From: Pomphorhynchus laevis
Taxonomy: Eukaryota > Acanthocephala > Palaeacanthocephala > Echinorhynchida > Pomphorhynchidae
Assembly: GCA_012934845.2 (NCBI GenBank)
Contig: WNNJ02000605.1
Coordinates: 19,428 to 83,427, forward strand
Length of the DNA stretch: 64,000 nucleotides
Direction of reading: 5' to 3'
Made by a program: the position numbers and the translations under genes
Notes under the pieces: generated by a model
Databases searched by the model: none
What the model saw: the letters and a program-made list of their open reading frames with translations, nothing else
Told to the model about the DNA's origin: nothing
In this document: in pieces, positions 36,801-48,360 of the stretch
Layout: every line of letters begins with the position of its first letter
How positions within the stretch are numbered: the first letter of the stretch is position 1

Positions 36801-38690
36801 CGCAATCCTCACACATGTGCTGTATGGGTCAGTCGTTGCTCACCCTTAGTTCCAGCTTGAGCTGGACCCCTACGAACGCAGTCTCAATTGGTGCACAAAT
36901 TTGGTGCGGTTCATACGTTCGTTACCTCCCGAGGACCGCCAGCGCTGTCTTGACGTTCCCCCAGTAAAAATTTCACTAAAATTTAATGATATGATGTTCG
37001 TGTGGAGGTGCTTGACCACCCCAGGCCACTGTTGCAAGGACACGTTTGAGCTAAGAACCAACGATCGCCTACGTGGTCACAACTATATGCTGAAGAGAAG
37101 ACGAGCCTGCAATAAACGAATATCAACAATCCATGATAGAATTGTACCTATCTGGATGGGCCTACATGCTGTGACGATAAATGGTAACCTGAAGAGTTTT
37201 AAACGACGGTTGCAAAATTACCTCAGGATGCGTTGTCGTCATGCCTGAATTGCACATTATTTCGTTTATTTATTTAATTTTTAATTTTTCTTCTGTTTTC
37301 CCTGTTGTGAACCAAAATGTTTGAGCTGTTCAAGCTCTTTTTGTTGTCAAAAATACAAAAATAATTTCACGATAATCTACATCTTGTGATATAAATCCTG
37401 ATGAATTTTCTAGTTATCTACAAACTACGCTATCTAATTTACTTTCCCTACTACCCATAGACCCCTTGTACCCTCGCTTCTCTTTAAATAATTCACTCCC
37501 AGAGCTATTCCACCTTCTTCCCGTTTCATTTGATGAAGTTTCTTCGGTTCTGCTGTCATTACCTAATAAAACCTCTCCTTCTGACATAATTCCCACTCAC
37601 TTGCTTAAAAATATCTCCTCCTCTATCTCACCCTTCCTAACCACATCGTTCAAATAGTACAGCCATAGCCGTACATTTCCTTCCATTTGGAAATGCGCCA
37701 CTGTTCGTCTCCTTATCAAAAAGCAATATCTCGACTCCTCACTACCATTTTCGACTTTCCTATCTCACTTCTCCCAAACCTTCTATAAACTCCTTGAGCG
37801 TCTTGTTCTCAAGCAAGTTAATGCATATCTATTTTTCTCCAACTTGTTTCCTCCCTTCCAAGCCGCTTTTCGCTCTAATTACTCTACCGAAATTGCCTGT
37901 CTTAAAGTTTATAATGACTTACTCATCTCGCGCGATCAAAAATTATGTAGTGTCATAGTTTCTCTTGATCTATCGTCTGCTTTTGACATCGTCGATCACT
38001 CGATTCTTCTCCATCGCCTTCGTCATGATTATGGCTTCTCTTTACCCACTGTATCATGGTTTTCTTCATATCTATCAAACCGTACATTTCGCGTCTATTC
38101 TAACTCTTATCTCTCTCATCCTTCGTCCATCCCGTCTGGTGTTCCACAAGGCTCCGTATTAGGCCCTATGTTTTTCTCTCTTCTTCTCGGTGACTTGTCT
38201 TCGATTTCTCATACATTTAACTTCCATGTTATGCAATATGCTGATGGCATTCTCATCTATGCTCAAGCACCTGTTTATCGTATTCACGATCTTAGTGTTT
38301 CTGCTTCCGACTGTCTTGTCTCAATTTCCAATTATCTTTCTTCCCTTCGCCTTTCTCTGAATCCTAATAAATCCAAAATTATGTGGATCCTACCTCGACG
38401 CTTCGGCTTAGCACCTCCCTCCGTATCATTAAATTCTACAATTATTCCTATCGCTGATAATCTCGTTTCCCTAGGCTTCCATTTCGACAACCGACTTTTA
38501 CTTAAAGCTTTCGTTAAAGATAAAGTACGCTCATCTACCTTGATTCTACGCAACCTCCGTCAAATTCATAGATTGATCTATTTCCCTTCTTGTATGACTC
38601 TCATATTTTCTCTCCTTTTACTTAAGAGTTGATTACTGTCTTAGTCTATTTTCCAACTCACCTAAATCCACTCTACTTACACTAACGACT
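33880..38690 (+). mobile_element. L2/CR1-like LINE, copy B (most complete 5' end)
   Basis: ORF1 starts at 33898 (MPKKARSQ) and has a possible zinc-binding pattern (CFEIGCDSKDC, then CGFC). It continues as Ser/Thr/Pro-rich sequence with stops to about 35150. ORF2 starts at 35186 (MASHHSWLSSS) with the endonuclease (FNTRYILHKAD; ILCITESWQSD; VLGDFNIRLDRP) in two frames to 35751. RT in one frame at 37844-38632 has QAAFRSNYSTEIACLKV, SLDLSSAFDIVDHS and SGVPQGSVLGP. Its catalytic box reads YADG instead of YADD, so even this long frame is probably dead. The 3' end is missing from about 38690. Another LINE is inserted at 36395-37365. Confidence 0.9.
36395..37365 (+). mobile_element. CR1-like LINE 3' fragment nested in copy B
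   Basis: Starts in the RT domain (CLLYADDLKIWRSLNSHSD at about 36435), then NPPKCFHLHIG and MSDLGVIVTSDLGSRSHVDH. It continues through VRFIRSLPPEDRQ and DDRLRGHNY-like thumb and C-terminal sequence (36901-37248), and ends AT-rich after a TTTGAGCTGTTCAAGCTC hairpin at about 37320. The sequences on either side rejoin the copy B reading, as copy C shows without the insert. Confidence 0.85.
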
Positions 38691-38850
38691 TTTTTAATAA
38701 TAATTTATTATACAACAAAATTAGAGCGGGGTTCCCGTAAATGGGCCATTTATTATTACAAGGCAACAGAAAGCCGTTAACCTAAAATAGAAAAAAGAAT
38801 TAGTTTTCGAACACAGCGCAAAACTCGTTGTGGTGGGTTTTTATAAGATT
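38690..38850 (-). mobile_element. 3' tail of the nuclease-domain LINE family at the tail-to-tail junction
   Basis: On the minus strand it reads GGCCCATTTACGGGAACC, then AATTTTGTTGTATAATAAAT and an A-rich end. This is the same 3' tail as at 27050-27135 and 32590-32645. It sits between the truncated 3' ends of LINE copies B and C. Confidence 0.5.
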
Positions 38851-41800
38851 AATAGGTTGGGAACAGCTAAAAGACAATAATCGAGTCTAGAAAAAAGGAG
38901 AGAAGGTATAAGAGTCATACAAGAAGGGAAATAGATCAATCTACGAATTTGACGGAGGTTGCGTAGAATCAAGGTAGATGAGCGTACTTTATCTTTAACG
39001 AAAGCTTTAAGTAAAAGTCGGTTGTCGAAATGGAAGCCTAGGGAAACGAGATTATCAGCGATAGGAATAATTGTAGAATTTAATGATACGGAGGGAGGTG
39101 CTAAGCCGAAGCGTCTAGGTAGGATCCACATAATTTTGGATTTATTAGGATTCAGAGAAAGGCGAAGGGAAGAAAGATAATTGGAAATTGAGACAAGACA
39201 GTCGGAAGCAGAAACACTAAGATCGTGAATACGATAAACAGGTGCTTGAGCATAGATGAGAATGCCATCAGCATATTGCATAAGATGGAAGTTAAATGTA
39301 TGAGAAATCGAAGACAAGTCACCGAGAAGAAGAGAGAAAAACATAGGGCCTAATACGGAGCCTTGTTGAACACCAGACGGAATGGATGAAGGATGGGAGG
39401 GATAATAGTTAGAATAGACGCGAAATGTACGGTTTGATAGATATGAAGAAAATCATGATACGATGGGTAAAGAGAAGCCATAATCATGACGAAGGCGATG
39501 GAAAAGAATCGAGTGATCGACGATGTCAAAAGCAGACGATAGATCAAGAGAGACTATGACACTACATAATTTATGATCGCGGGATATGAGTAAGTCGTTA
39601 TAAATTTTAAGACATGCAATTTCAGTAGAGTGATTAGAGCGAAAAGCAGCTTGGAAGGGAGGAAACAAGTCGGAGAAAAATAGATATGCATTAACTTGCT
39701 TGAGAACAAGACGCTCAAGGAGTTTAGAGAAGGTTGGGAGAAGTGAGATAGGACAGTCGAAAATGGTAGTGAGGAGTCGAGAGATTGCTTTTTGATACGA
39801 AGACGAACAGTGGCGCATTTCCAGGTGGAAGGAAATGTACGACTATGGCTGTACTAGTTGAACGATGTGGTTAGGAAGGGTGAGATAGAGGAGGAGATAT
39901 TTTTAAGCAAGTGAGTGGGAATTATGTCAGAAGGAGAGGTTTTATTAGGTAATGACAGCAGAACCGAAAAAACATATCAGAGGAAACGGGATGAAGGTGG
40001 AATAGCTCTGCGATGGAATTATTTAAAGAGAAGCGAGGGTACAAGGGGGCTATGGGTAGTAATATAAGTAAATTAGATAGCTTAGTTTGTAGATAAGAAG
40101 AAAATTCACCAGGATTTATATTACAAGGAGTAGATGATCGTGAAAGAATTGAGCTTAAGATTTTGCAATGCGATTTAGAGCTGGAAGACGACTCGAGTTG
40201 ATTTAGCCGAAAGATAGTACGTTTAGTACATATAAGAATAATATGTGAACGGTGTAGCAAAAATGAGGAATCACGGAAATTTGGAAGGAGTGAGTTGGGA
40301 GAAAGTTTAAGAAAGCGATTATACACACGGAAAGAGCGACGGAGTCGACGCTTAGAAAGACTACAGTCAGAATCGAACTAGGAAGCATGGTGCAACCGCT
40401 CAGAACGTCGGAATCGACTAGGCTGAAGGTTATTGATGATAGACATAAGTTCAGAATCAAACAGAATGCAGAGATAATCGAGAAAGATAGTTAAGAGGAA
40501 GTGAAAAGAGTGAAGAATTGAGTAAAGCGGTGCAATGAATAGGGATATCGAGAAGTTTTTAGGATCGACTTGGTGTGGATAATGGTGGAGGCGGAGAAGG
40601 AGGATGGGGACGAGTAAGAGTAAGAGTGACTGGGAAATGATCGGACAAACAAGGATCAGTAATTGACAAAGAGGTATAGTCATTGAAGCAGTTAGTAACA
40701 TCAATGATGTCGAGAGCACCGCCGAGAATATGGGTTGGGCTTGTTGAAAGTAATTTATAGTTAAAATCAGAAGATTAGTTTATTTTTAATTTTTTAAAGT
40801 GATAGAGTCAGAGTCAGCCGGGCGATCAAGACGAATGTTAAAGTCACCGAGAACAAAAGAAGGAGTATAAGACAATGAACAGTGATACATAAGATCTGCA
40901 AGGTCGTTAAAGAAAATACGTGAGGGGGCAACTGAACCTGGACGGTATACAATCACAAGTTCCAGAGAGAAAGGAGTTGATAATCTGCATATAAGTAATT
41001 CGAACGTGGTGTAACGGATGTTAACGTTAATTTTACGTAGATACATCGGGTGACGAGCAATGGCAACAATACTGCCATGGTTAAAAGCAGTAGATGTATG
41101 AGAGGCAATTGGAGAGCTGATTTAATTGGAGAACAACCAGAGCGACATAGACGACGAATAGCAAGATCGTCGGAGTCAGATTGCCAGGATTCGGTAATGC
41201 AGAGAATATCGATAGATAATTGATCGAATATATCAAGGAGCATATCAGCTTTATGAAGAATATAGCGAGTGTTGAATAAACTAAGACGAAAAGTATGCTT
41301 AGGAGCGAGATCGGCTAGCGAAGAAGACAACCAGGAGTGATGGGACGCCATCGAATTTTTGGCCTTGTGTGTACAACGTGAAAATTTCCGTTGATTTGAC
41401 GTATAGATAAGGATGACTCGACGTTTGTTTCACGTCGATGTTTCTCAATGCGAGTTAAATTGAGCTGGGCAATATCATAAGGGGAGCGGTCAGGAAAGAT
41501 ACGACAAGTAGATGAAGTGGTAAGAAGTTTAAAACGTTGGGAGAGTACCGAAGAGGCATGTGAACTATGTCGGTAAACGATTTTTAGGAGTGGAGGACTG
41601 AGATGATTGGATTTAGTGGATTTGTTTAAACTGATAAAAGATACAGGAGCGATATTATTGAAAAGGGTGGATTATCATCAGGAAGAATGGTTGCTAGGAT
41701 ATACCTGAAAGCAGATAAATAATAATCGATGGAAGATTGTGGAGAAGCAGATTCGGAAAGCGTTAAGTTTGATATGATAATATAGCGATCCCGCGAAAGA

Positions 41801-42235
41801 AAACGATTACTTAGAAGTGGTGGACGGACAGTCCCGGTAGGAGTAGATGCAGAAGAGCAGATAAACGTGGCAATGACAGGGGTGCTAAGTGAATGTTTAA
41901 GATAGTTTAGAGCACGTGTGACAGGAGTGGATTGTTGAATCGGTTGATCGGAGATGTTACTGGAGATGATTTTGACGGAAGGATGTAAATTATTGATTTA
42001 CTGTTTGAGTTATCATACTTCATTAGCTTACCTATATGGGCAGCACAACACAAGCCGCAGAGGAAATTCCGATTTTAAACGATCCTCGTCAGTGAAAGGA
42101 ATGTCAACGTAAGTCCAAACATTACAGTTCTTGTTGTCGTATGCAATTTGCTTTTCAATGTAAGTTACCTTTACAGACTTGAGTTGCTAGCCGACATTTT
42201 TAGTTAGATTTCTTTTTGCCATAATAAGATGTTAA
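38850..42235 (-). mobile_element. L2/CR1-like LINE, copy C (inverted twin of copy B)
   Basis: Minus-strand copy almost identical to B. The 132-residue ORF2 start (41351-40953) and the 86-residue endonuclease frame (41046-40786) are the same as in B, and the 38841-39344 frame differs from B's RT by only a few residues, including the same YADG box. It lacks the LINE nested in B. ORF1 begins at about 42233 (MAKRNLTKN; NKNCNVWTYVDIP) and is related to B's ORF1 but clearly different. B-like sequence starts at about 41995, so the 5' end looks recombinant or internally deleted. Confidence 0.88.
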
Positions 42236-42239
42236 TTCG

Positions 42240-42450
42240 TTAGTTATAATCAATAATGTTTAAACTCCGTTAGTATGCAAGTCGTTAGTTGTAAGTAGTT
42301 TGCGTTAGTTGTAAGTAGTTGTTAGTTGTAAGTAGCGAACGAATGTCGTCGATGTTTGTCGATAATTGGCAAGCGGATGGTCGCCGATGGTTGTCGTTAG
42401 TTGTCGTCGAAGGTTGTCATTGGTCGTCGTCGAAGGTTGTTTGTATATAT
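42240..42450 (-). repeat. Short tandem repeats upstream of copy C ORF1
   Basis: On the plus strand GTTAGTTGTAAGTAGTT recurs three times near 42285-42335 and GTCGTCGAAGGTTGTC-type units recur near 42400-42440. Read in LINE orientation they precede the ORF1 start of copy C, as the 20-bp array precedes copy B. The unit sequence is unrelated to that array. Confidence 0.65.
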
Positions 42451-42479
42451 ATTAGATTGTAAGTTGTTATGTATCTATA

Positions 42480-43470
42480 TTATATTGAACTACTCAACAT
42501 TCTCATCGATCATCTCCTATGGGAAACGCTCGACCTGCACAGGGAAGGTATACGCCTGCATCCAAGCAATGTGCTGCTTTCTGATCTGACGTACGAGGAT
42601 GATGTAGTCGTACTGTCAGAATCATTTGAGGATGCGCAACGTACAGCAACCCGCATAGGCGAGACAGCAAAGAAATATGGGTTATTCCTTAACTTACCGA
42701 AATGTAAACTACTCGCCATAAACTCCCCTCCGTGCTCAGTTATTATTGATGGTATAACCATTGAACAGGTACAATCTTTCACCTATCTTGGATCAGTGTT
42801 TTCCGTAGACTGCCGATGTGACTACAACATTCGAAGCAGGATAATAAAGGCTGGTTTCGCCTTTTCGCGTCTAAACTCCCTCTGGCGTGATAATAATGTA
42901 TCTATTAAAACAAAGATCCGAATATATTCGTCTATTGTTCGTCCAGTACTACTGTATGGATCCGAGTGCTGGCCTGAAAAACTTACAACAAATAATCAAC
43001 TTGCTGTTTTTGAGCGACGATGTCTACGTAGAATTGCAAAAGTCAATCCACTCGATCATGTATCGAACGCAGAAGTGTATTCTTGATGTTCACTCGACGT
43101 CTCCGTGTCTGATATGATTCGGAAAAATAGACTGCGCTATCTTGGCCATGTACTTCGGATGCAAAGAGATAGACTCCCAAAGTTATCTCTGTACTTGGAC
43201 CCGGAAGAATCCTGGCGACGCCCCAGAGGCGGTGTTCGTAAGAATCTAAAGATAACGATCGAAGACGATGCCAAGAAAATATTATTCAGCTACTCGAACA
43301 TTGGCTAGCGGAGATTTAAAAGAAGATGGAGACAAGAACTGGAAATGGTGGCTCAGAATCGATTGTCCTGGACTCATTTTGCTACTTCACTTTGATTTGA
43401 CTTTATTTTCGTCTTCTTGATGTTGTAACTCACGATCTGTAAGGTCTAGTGGTTTAATAATATTAATTAA
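42480..43470 (+). mobile_element. RTE-like LINE 3' half
   Basis: RT to C terminus in a largely open frame to 43086: LHPSNVLLSDLTYEDDVVVL (catalytic box YEDD instead of YADD), NLPKCKLLAI, FTYLGSVFSVDC, AGFAFSRLNSLWRD, RPVLLYGSECW and RRCLRRIAKV. After a frame change, RKNRLRYLGHVLRMQRDRLP and RRPRGG follow at 43105-43250. This C-terminal wording is typical of RTE-clade LINEs. The 5' half is missing. Confidence 0.85.
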
Positions 43471-43554
43471 TTAATTAATATTATATTGTATATAGTTAAT
43501 TATCAAGATAGTTTTAATTAGTTTACACTAGAACGCATCGTAAACTCTTATAAA

Positions 43555-43925
43555 ATTAGAAACATGTCGATTGATTCTACAGATAAAATCGATGATTTAG
43601 TGGTATCTACGCTTAATACGCTCGATATGGGCGCTCACGCACTTAAATAGTTTCGGCCAATTGCCGTCGTACTATTTGCATTATTAGACGATCTTTTGAA
43701 TTACTAGAGGTATGTAGCTTCAGAATAACATACAAGGCCCTTATCGAATCTCGCATGCTATACGCATCTCCCGCAGCGTATTCACACCTGCGCAAGAACA
43801 TTGTGGCTCACGAATCAACTCTCCGGTCGGCTACTCGTCTTGTTCCCGCTGTCAAAGACCTGCCGTTTGATCATAAGTTTGAAATCCTAGGTGTTTCAAC
43901 GGTTTGTCTGACGAAAGTCTGAAGA
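43555..43925 (+). mobile_element. CR1-like LINE fragment
   Basis: A piece reading KIDDLVVSTLNTLDMGA, typical of the link between endonuclease and RT, lies at 43580-43650. After a deletion, RT-thumb sequence follows: YKALIESRMLYASPAAYSHL, STLRSATRLVPAVKDLPFDH and KFEILGVSTV at 43720-43915. It runs straight into the hairpin-tail LINE at 43925. Confidence 0.7.
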
Positions 43926-44355
43926 ACTAACATGTTGATTCTTCTTGGGTATCGGGACTACAATGGCACGCTTCACAATATCATATGCCCATTGTCATGT
44001 TCAAATTCGTCTTCTTCTCGTTGCTTTCCGCCTTGTAACTTTTCATACCCTTTCATTTCTCAACCTTCCTTTTCTTGATAATTCTCGTCCTTTTTACTGT
44101 TCCTTGCGTTCCTGTAATTTCCTTCTTTTACATGTACCAAACTACTCTACCTCTTTTGTACTTCGCTCTTTCCTGGTGGCTGCTCCTCTATCGTGAAATC
44201 ATCTGCCCATTCATATACGTCGGTCAACTTCCCTGCCGTGTTTCAAACGCCAAATCAGATCCCATTTAAACAATTTATCTGCTTGACTTTTTCATTTTTA
44301 TGTTAGTGGACTTGTAAGCGTGCAGCTGATACGCATTTGACACGTTAAATAAATT
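43925..44355 (+). mobile_element. L2/CR1-like LINE 3' end, copy D1
   Basis: C-terminal ORF2 sequence (HCHVQIRLLLVAFRLVTFHT, LNLPFLDNSRPFYC, VPNYSTSFVLRSFLVAAPL) and the 3' tail with the GTAAGCGTGC hairpin at 44314-44345. Nearly identical, in reverse, to 46210-46660. The match includes the foreign CGAAAGT-TGA-GAACTAACATG junction at the 5' side, so both came from one chimeric source. Confidence 0.85.
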
Positions 44356-44369
44356 ATTGATATTAATAA

Positions 44370-44740
44370 CTCCGCCTTCTTCTCGTAACTTTTCGTCTCA
44401 TCGCTGTCAGTTCCCCATCGTTCATCCACCTCCATTTGATTTAGATGGCACTCGCCCCACCTCTCTATCGTTGCGTTCCCGTAATTCCCTCTTACTATAC
44501 GTTCCCAGTTACTCTAACAACTACGGCATCCGATCCTTCCTAGTCGCCGCCCCACTCGCCTGGAATCAGCTCCCACTCGACGTCCGCCGCGCTTTCTCCT
44601 TTATTGCATTCAAATGCCGCCTCCGTACTCACCTCCTCGAAACATTATTTAGATTTTTTTAGATTTTTGTTGTTGTGGTCATGTAAGCGTGCCCAGGCAC
44701 GCATTTGCCACGTAAAAATAAAATGTTTTTTTTTAAGATT
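44370..44740 (+). mobile_element. L2/CR1-like LINE 3' end, copy D2
   Basis: C terminus of ORF2 (LRSRNSLLLYVPSYSNNYG, RSFLVAAPLAWNQLPLDVRR, SFIAFKCRLRTHLLETL) and the tail hairpin at 44683-44715. It belongs to the same tail subtype as copy A and follows D1 directly. Confidence 0.85.
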
Positions 44741-44744
44741 GCAG

Positions 44745-45875
44745 CTAGCTGGAGATATATTACGGAAGCCAATTTATGCAGTATTATCGAGAGAATATAA
44801 TCTTGACTTGTAGTGGTGTTCCGAGGTAATTTTTAATTCCTTTACAAGATTCTCATTAGTGAATTAAACGGTAGATAAACATTCTCCAATTGATATATCC
44901 TTGTTCGAAGAATGGCATAAGTGTTCTGAGATCGATACCCCCGCATTAGTGAAGACATAGTTCGCAAACTGTTTGGTTATATTACAATGGGAAGTCGTAA
45001 CAATATCATCGTCAGTTCGATGATATTGAATTGAGGGGAGAGTAAAATTGTACAGTAGGAGTAAAATTTCATGAATGAAATTTAAATAAGTTTATTTGTG
45101 CTAACTGGGAATTGGTAACTTAGAAACAACAAACTGGATCAAATCCTTTGAGTTTATTACAATATGATCATTTATAAACTGTATTAGATGCTCCAAAATA
45201 ATGAATAAAATAATTAATAAAACATAAAGTAATAATTTTGAAATTACAATTATCTAACTAAATTGAAATGGACCAAATAAGAAAATAACACTTTATTGCT
45301 TAAGAATATAAAAGACAATATAGTAAATGTAATTTAAAAGTCAATAATAATTAATAATTAAAATTTAAAAAAAATAAATATTCATTTGTTATAAAAATTT
45401 AAAAGTAAAGTAATAACCTTGAAATTATATTATTACAAGGCTTAGCCATAAGGCTATTTTGCCTGATCACAGTTTTTTAAATGAAACTAAAAAATAAAAA
45501 ACGAAGAAAAAGAGGTCAACAAGCAAAAAATGTTTGCAAATATGTCCATGACTCGTTTCTCGTCTTCTTGATGATCCATGTCTTTAATAATTTTTTGAGC
45601 AATGTAGACTCCGGGCGGAAACAATTTCCCCAGTTTATTTTATATATGAATACAAAATAATTTAAATAGATCAATTATAGAAAACTAATTCATTGTATAA
45701 TAATATAAAAGGCAATAAATAAATAATATAAAAGGCAATTAAAAAACCGATGATATATAAAAATTTAAATTTTTAAATAAGAAATAAAATAATTAAAAAT
45801 AAAGTAGAAACCTTGAAATTATAATTATCTAAATAATTATTTATCATATTTCTTTAGAAATTTTAATTCTTGAAA
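44745..45875. other. AT-rich intergenic DNA with a duplicated block
   Basis: No gene found. Blocks at 45210-45270, 45400-45430 and 45790-45840 share an AAAGTA-(AA)CCTTGAAATTATAATTATCTAA motif in direct orientation, which suggests an old AT-rich repeat. 44820-45060 is more mixed in composition but not recognisable. Confidence 0.45.
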
Positions 45876-45879
45876 ATGA

Positions 45880-46940
45880 CGGAAAATTAGCTCCATTCAC
45901 TCGTCGGATGGAGTTCTGACAAAAGAAACCAATATTGCTGATCATTTAGCAAAGATCTTCACACTTCCATGTAACTCTATTGTATACTTTAATCAGTTTG
46001 TCTGGCAGGAGGTTCTTATTCCTATCCGCGACTGCGCGATAGAGATTAAAGTAGATGATATTTACAGTGAAATGTTGGCGTTGAGGCAATTTGGCTCTCC
46101 GGGCCCTGATGACAATGCACCTTTTATGATTAGTGCTTTAGCTTGTTCTCTCCGCCAGCATCTAACTTCTGCTTTTAGACAGTCTCAAACATTCCTGGAT
46201 TCCTGATAATAATACAAATTTATTTAACGTGGCAAATGCGTGCCAGCTGCACGCTTACAGGTCCACTAACATAAAAATGAAAAAGTCAAGCAGATAAATT
46301 GTTTAAATGGGATCTGATTTGGCGTTTGAAACACGGCAGGGAAGTTGACCGACGTATATGAATGGGCAGATGATTTCACGATAGAGGAGCAGCCACCAGG
46401 AAAGAGCGAAGTACAAAAGAGGTAGAGTAGTTTGGGACATGTAAAAGAAGGAAATTACAGGAACGCAAGGAGCAGTAAAAAGGACGAGAATTATCGAGAA
46501 AAGGAAGGTTGAGAAATGAAGGGGTATGAAAAGTTACAATGTGGAAAGCAACGAGAAGAAGACGAATTTGAACATGACAATGGGCAGATGATATTGTAAA
46601 GCGTGCCATTGTAGTCCCGATACCCGAGAAGAATCAACATGTTAGTTCGTCACACTTTCGCCCTACTAGATACGCAAGGCTTGCCCGACTAAATACGCAA
46701 GCCTTACTCGCGTATTTACAAAAATTCTCGAATAACTAGTTTCGAAGCAGATTCTACTTCATCTTAAGAGAAAAAAGTATTCTCTCGGACACATAACACG
46801 GATTTATGCCGGGCCGTTCTAGTTTAAGCAATTTAATAACAGCTCGTGAAATATGGACGGATGCCTTGAGTTCTGGCTTTGTTATCGACGCTGTCTTTTT
46901 GGACTGTTCTAAGGCCTTAAAAAGCCTGTCAAAAGCCTGT
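45880..46940 (+). mobile_element. CR1-like LINE interrupted by copy E
   Basis: Left part 45895-46205 encodes the stretch before RT (TKETNIADHLAKIFTLPCNS, FGSPGPDDNAPFMI, LRQHLTSAFRQS). The right part, 46660-46940, continues with the RT start (HGFMPGRSSLSNLITAREIW, FVIDAVFLDCSKAL). Between them lies copy E in opposite orientation. The two parts are consecutive in the protein, which proves a nested insertion. Confidence 0.8.
46210..46660 (-). mobile_element. L2/CR1-like LINE 3' end, copy E (nested)
   Basis: Antisense twin of D1: minus-strand C-terminal ORF2 (46609-46376) and tail hairpin at 46229-46258. It is inserted in the LINE at 45880-46940, so it is younger than that element. Confidence 0.85.
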
Positions 46941-46944
46941 TGCT

Positions 46945-48180
46945 AGGGAAAGTCTAGCAACACTGGCCATTATGACATGCGCAAATTTATATAAAGTCAG
47001 ACAATGATCGCTATGTGACATTTTAAGTATGGATACGCAATGCGATGGGTAGCTGTCTGCGGAATGAACTAACTATTACATCGCTATAAATCTAGATAAA
47101 GAATTCTTTTTGCTGTGGATAATAATTTTAAGCTAGCTAATCGATCATCACACGAAAATGCATAATTAAAGCGTAATATTATGCTCTGCGTAGTATCGAC
47201 TAAATTGACGGATTTAGCCTTGCAAAAGTGTTTTTTTATAACGCTCTAAATGCTTTAGCATATGTTCAGAATTTGAGCCAGTTTTCAATGGCCAGTTCAA
47301 ATTGATTCCAAAATCTTTATTTCAATTAGCTACAAATAAATATCTTACTTAAATATAAAATTTTATTTTTGTTATATTCTACTAATTACCTATAATAGCA
47401 GCTATTCAGATAATTTTGGGAATTGTGCATGAAATACTGTTCATACTGTTCGGTTCACTTCTTTACCATGCCGCATAAGACTTGCATTTGCAGTTTTGTC
47501 ATATTGATTACAAAGTTTCAGTATCATCTCTCGAAGATGCCTTTACGCGAAATTGAAGAATAGGTTGAACTATACATGCTTTACAGATGACGCGGAGATA
47601 GTTTACCTCCTTTGAAATTTATTTAGGTACATCCCACAATACTAGCATGCTTTCAAGAAACCAGCCGAACAGATTCCTTTTTGACATGTCTTTGACATTT
47701 TAAAAAATCTTATAAATGTTGATTTTTTTCTTAATGGAAATATCTAAAGTAGATAAAGAAATCAGATACGCTGGCGAAAAAAAACAAAGCTTTTAAGAAT
47801 TGTTATGCCAATAACGTCTGCTAATATAGCATATCTCAACTCGCAAACATCAAGAAAAGTTTTGCTGTCTTAATAGATAGCCTGCCGCAAGTTACCTAAC
47901 AGTGGCGATTTCGATTTTGTCGAGAATCATAACTTCGCTTCTAATGTATTTTAATGTTCTGTTATTAAGAACTTTCAAAGAAGTAAAATATATGCTTTAG
48001 TAAACAAATTTTATAACTATATTATTTTTAGCTGAGAATCAATTTGGGTAAAAAAATTATCTTATTAATATAATTCTATTAATATAGAATTATATATAAT
48101 ATAATTATATATAATATAAAATATATAATCTTCTATATCTAATCTAATATATAATATAATCTTCTCAATCTAATCCTTCC
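46945..48180. other. Intergenic DNA, nothing recognised
   Basis: Mixed to AT-rich sequence without open frames. 48060-48160 is a dense run of TATATAAT-type repeats. Some 46945-47000 sequence may be decayed LINE, but I cannot support it. Confidence 0.4.
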
Positions 48181-48360
48181 CAGCCCCTCTCCTAAAAATT
48201 GTTTTCAAGCATCGCTCTCACGCGTCCTCTGTCCTCTCCCAACGGTTCAAACTCATGTCCTCTTCAGCCACTCGCATTTTCCCCGATCGCACCACCTTTG
48301 TTGTGGTCATGTAAGCGTGCGCTGGCACGCATTTGCCACGTTAAAATAAATCTTTTTTAA
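48180..48360 (+). mobile_element. Internally deleted L2/CR1-like element (ORF1 piece joined to 3' tail)
   Basis: 48180-48295 matches the late ORF1 of copy B (34940-35055): PLLKIVFKHRSHASSVLSQR, then IFPDRTT. At about 48296 it passes directly into the 3' end, TTGTGGTCATGTAAGCGTGC with the full hairpin (48308-48345) and an A/T-rich end. Everything between (about 3 kb of ORF2) is absent. It could be a one-off deletion or a non-autonomous derivative. Confidence 0.7.
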
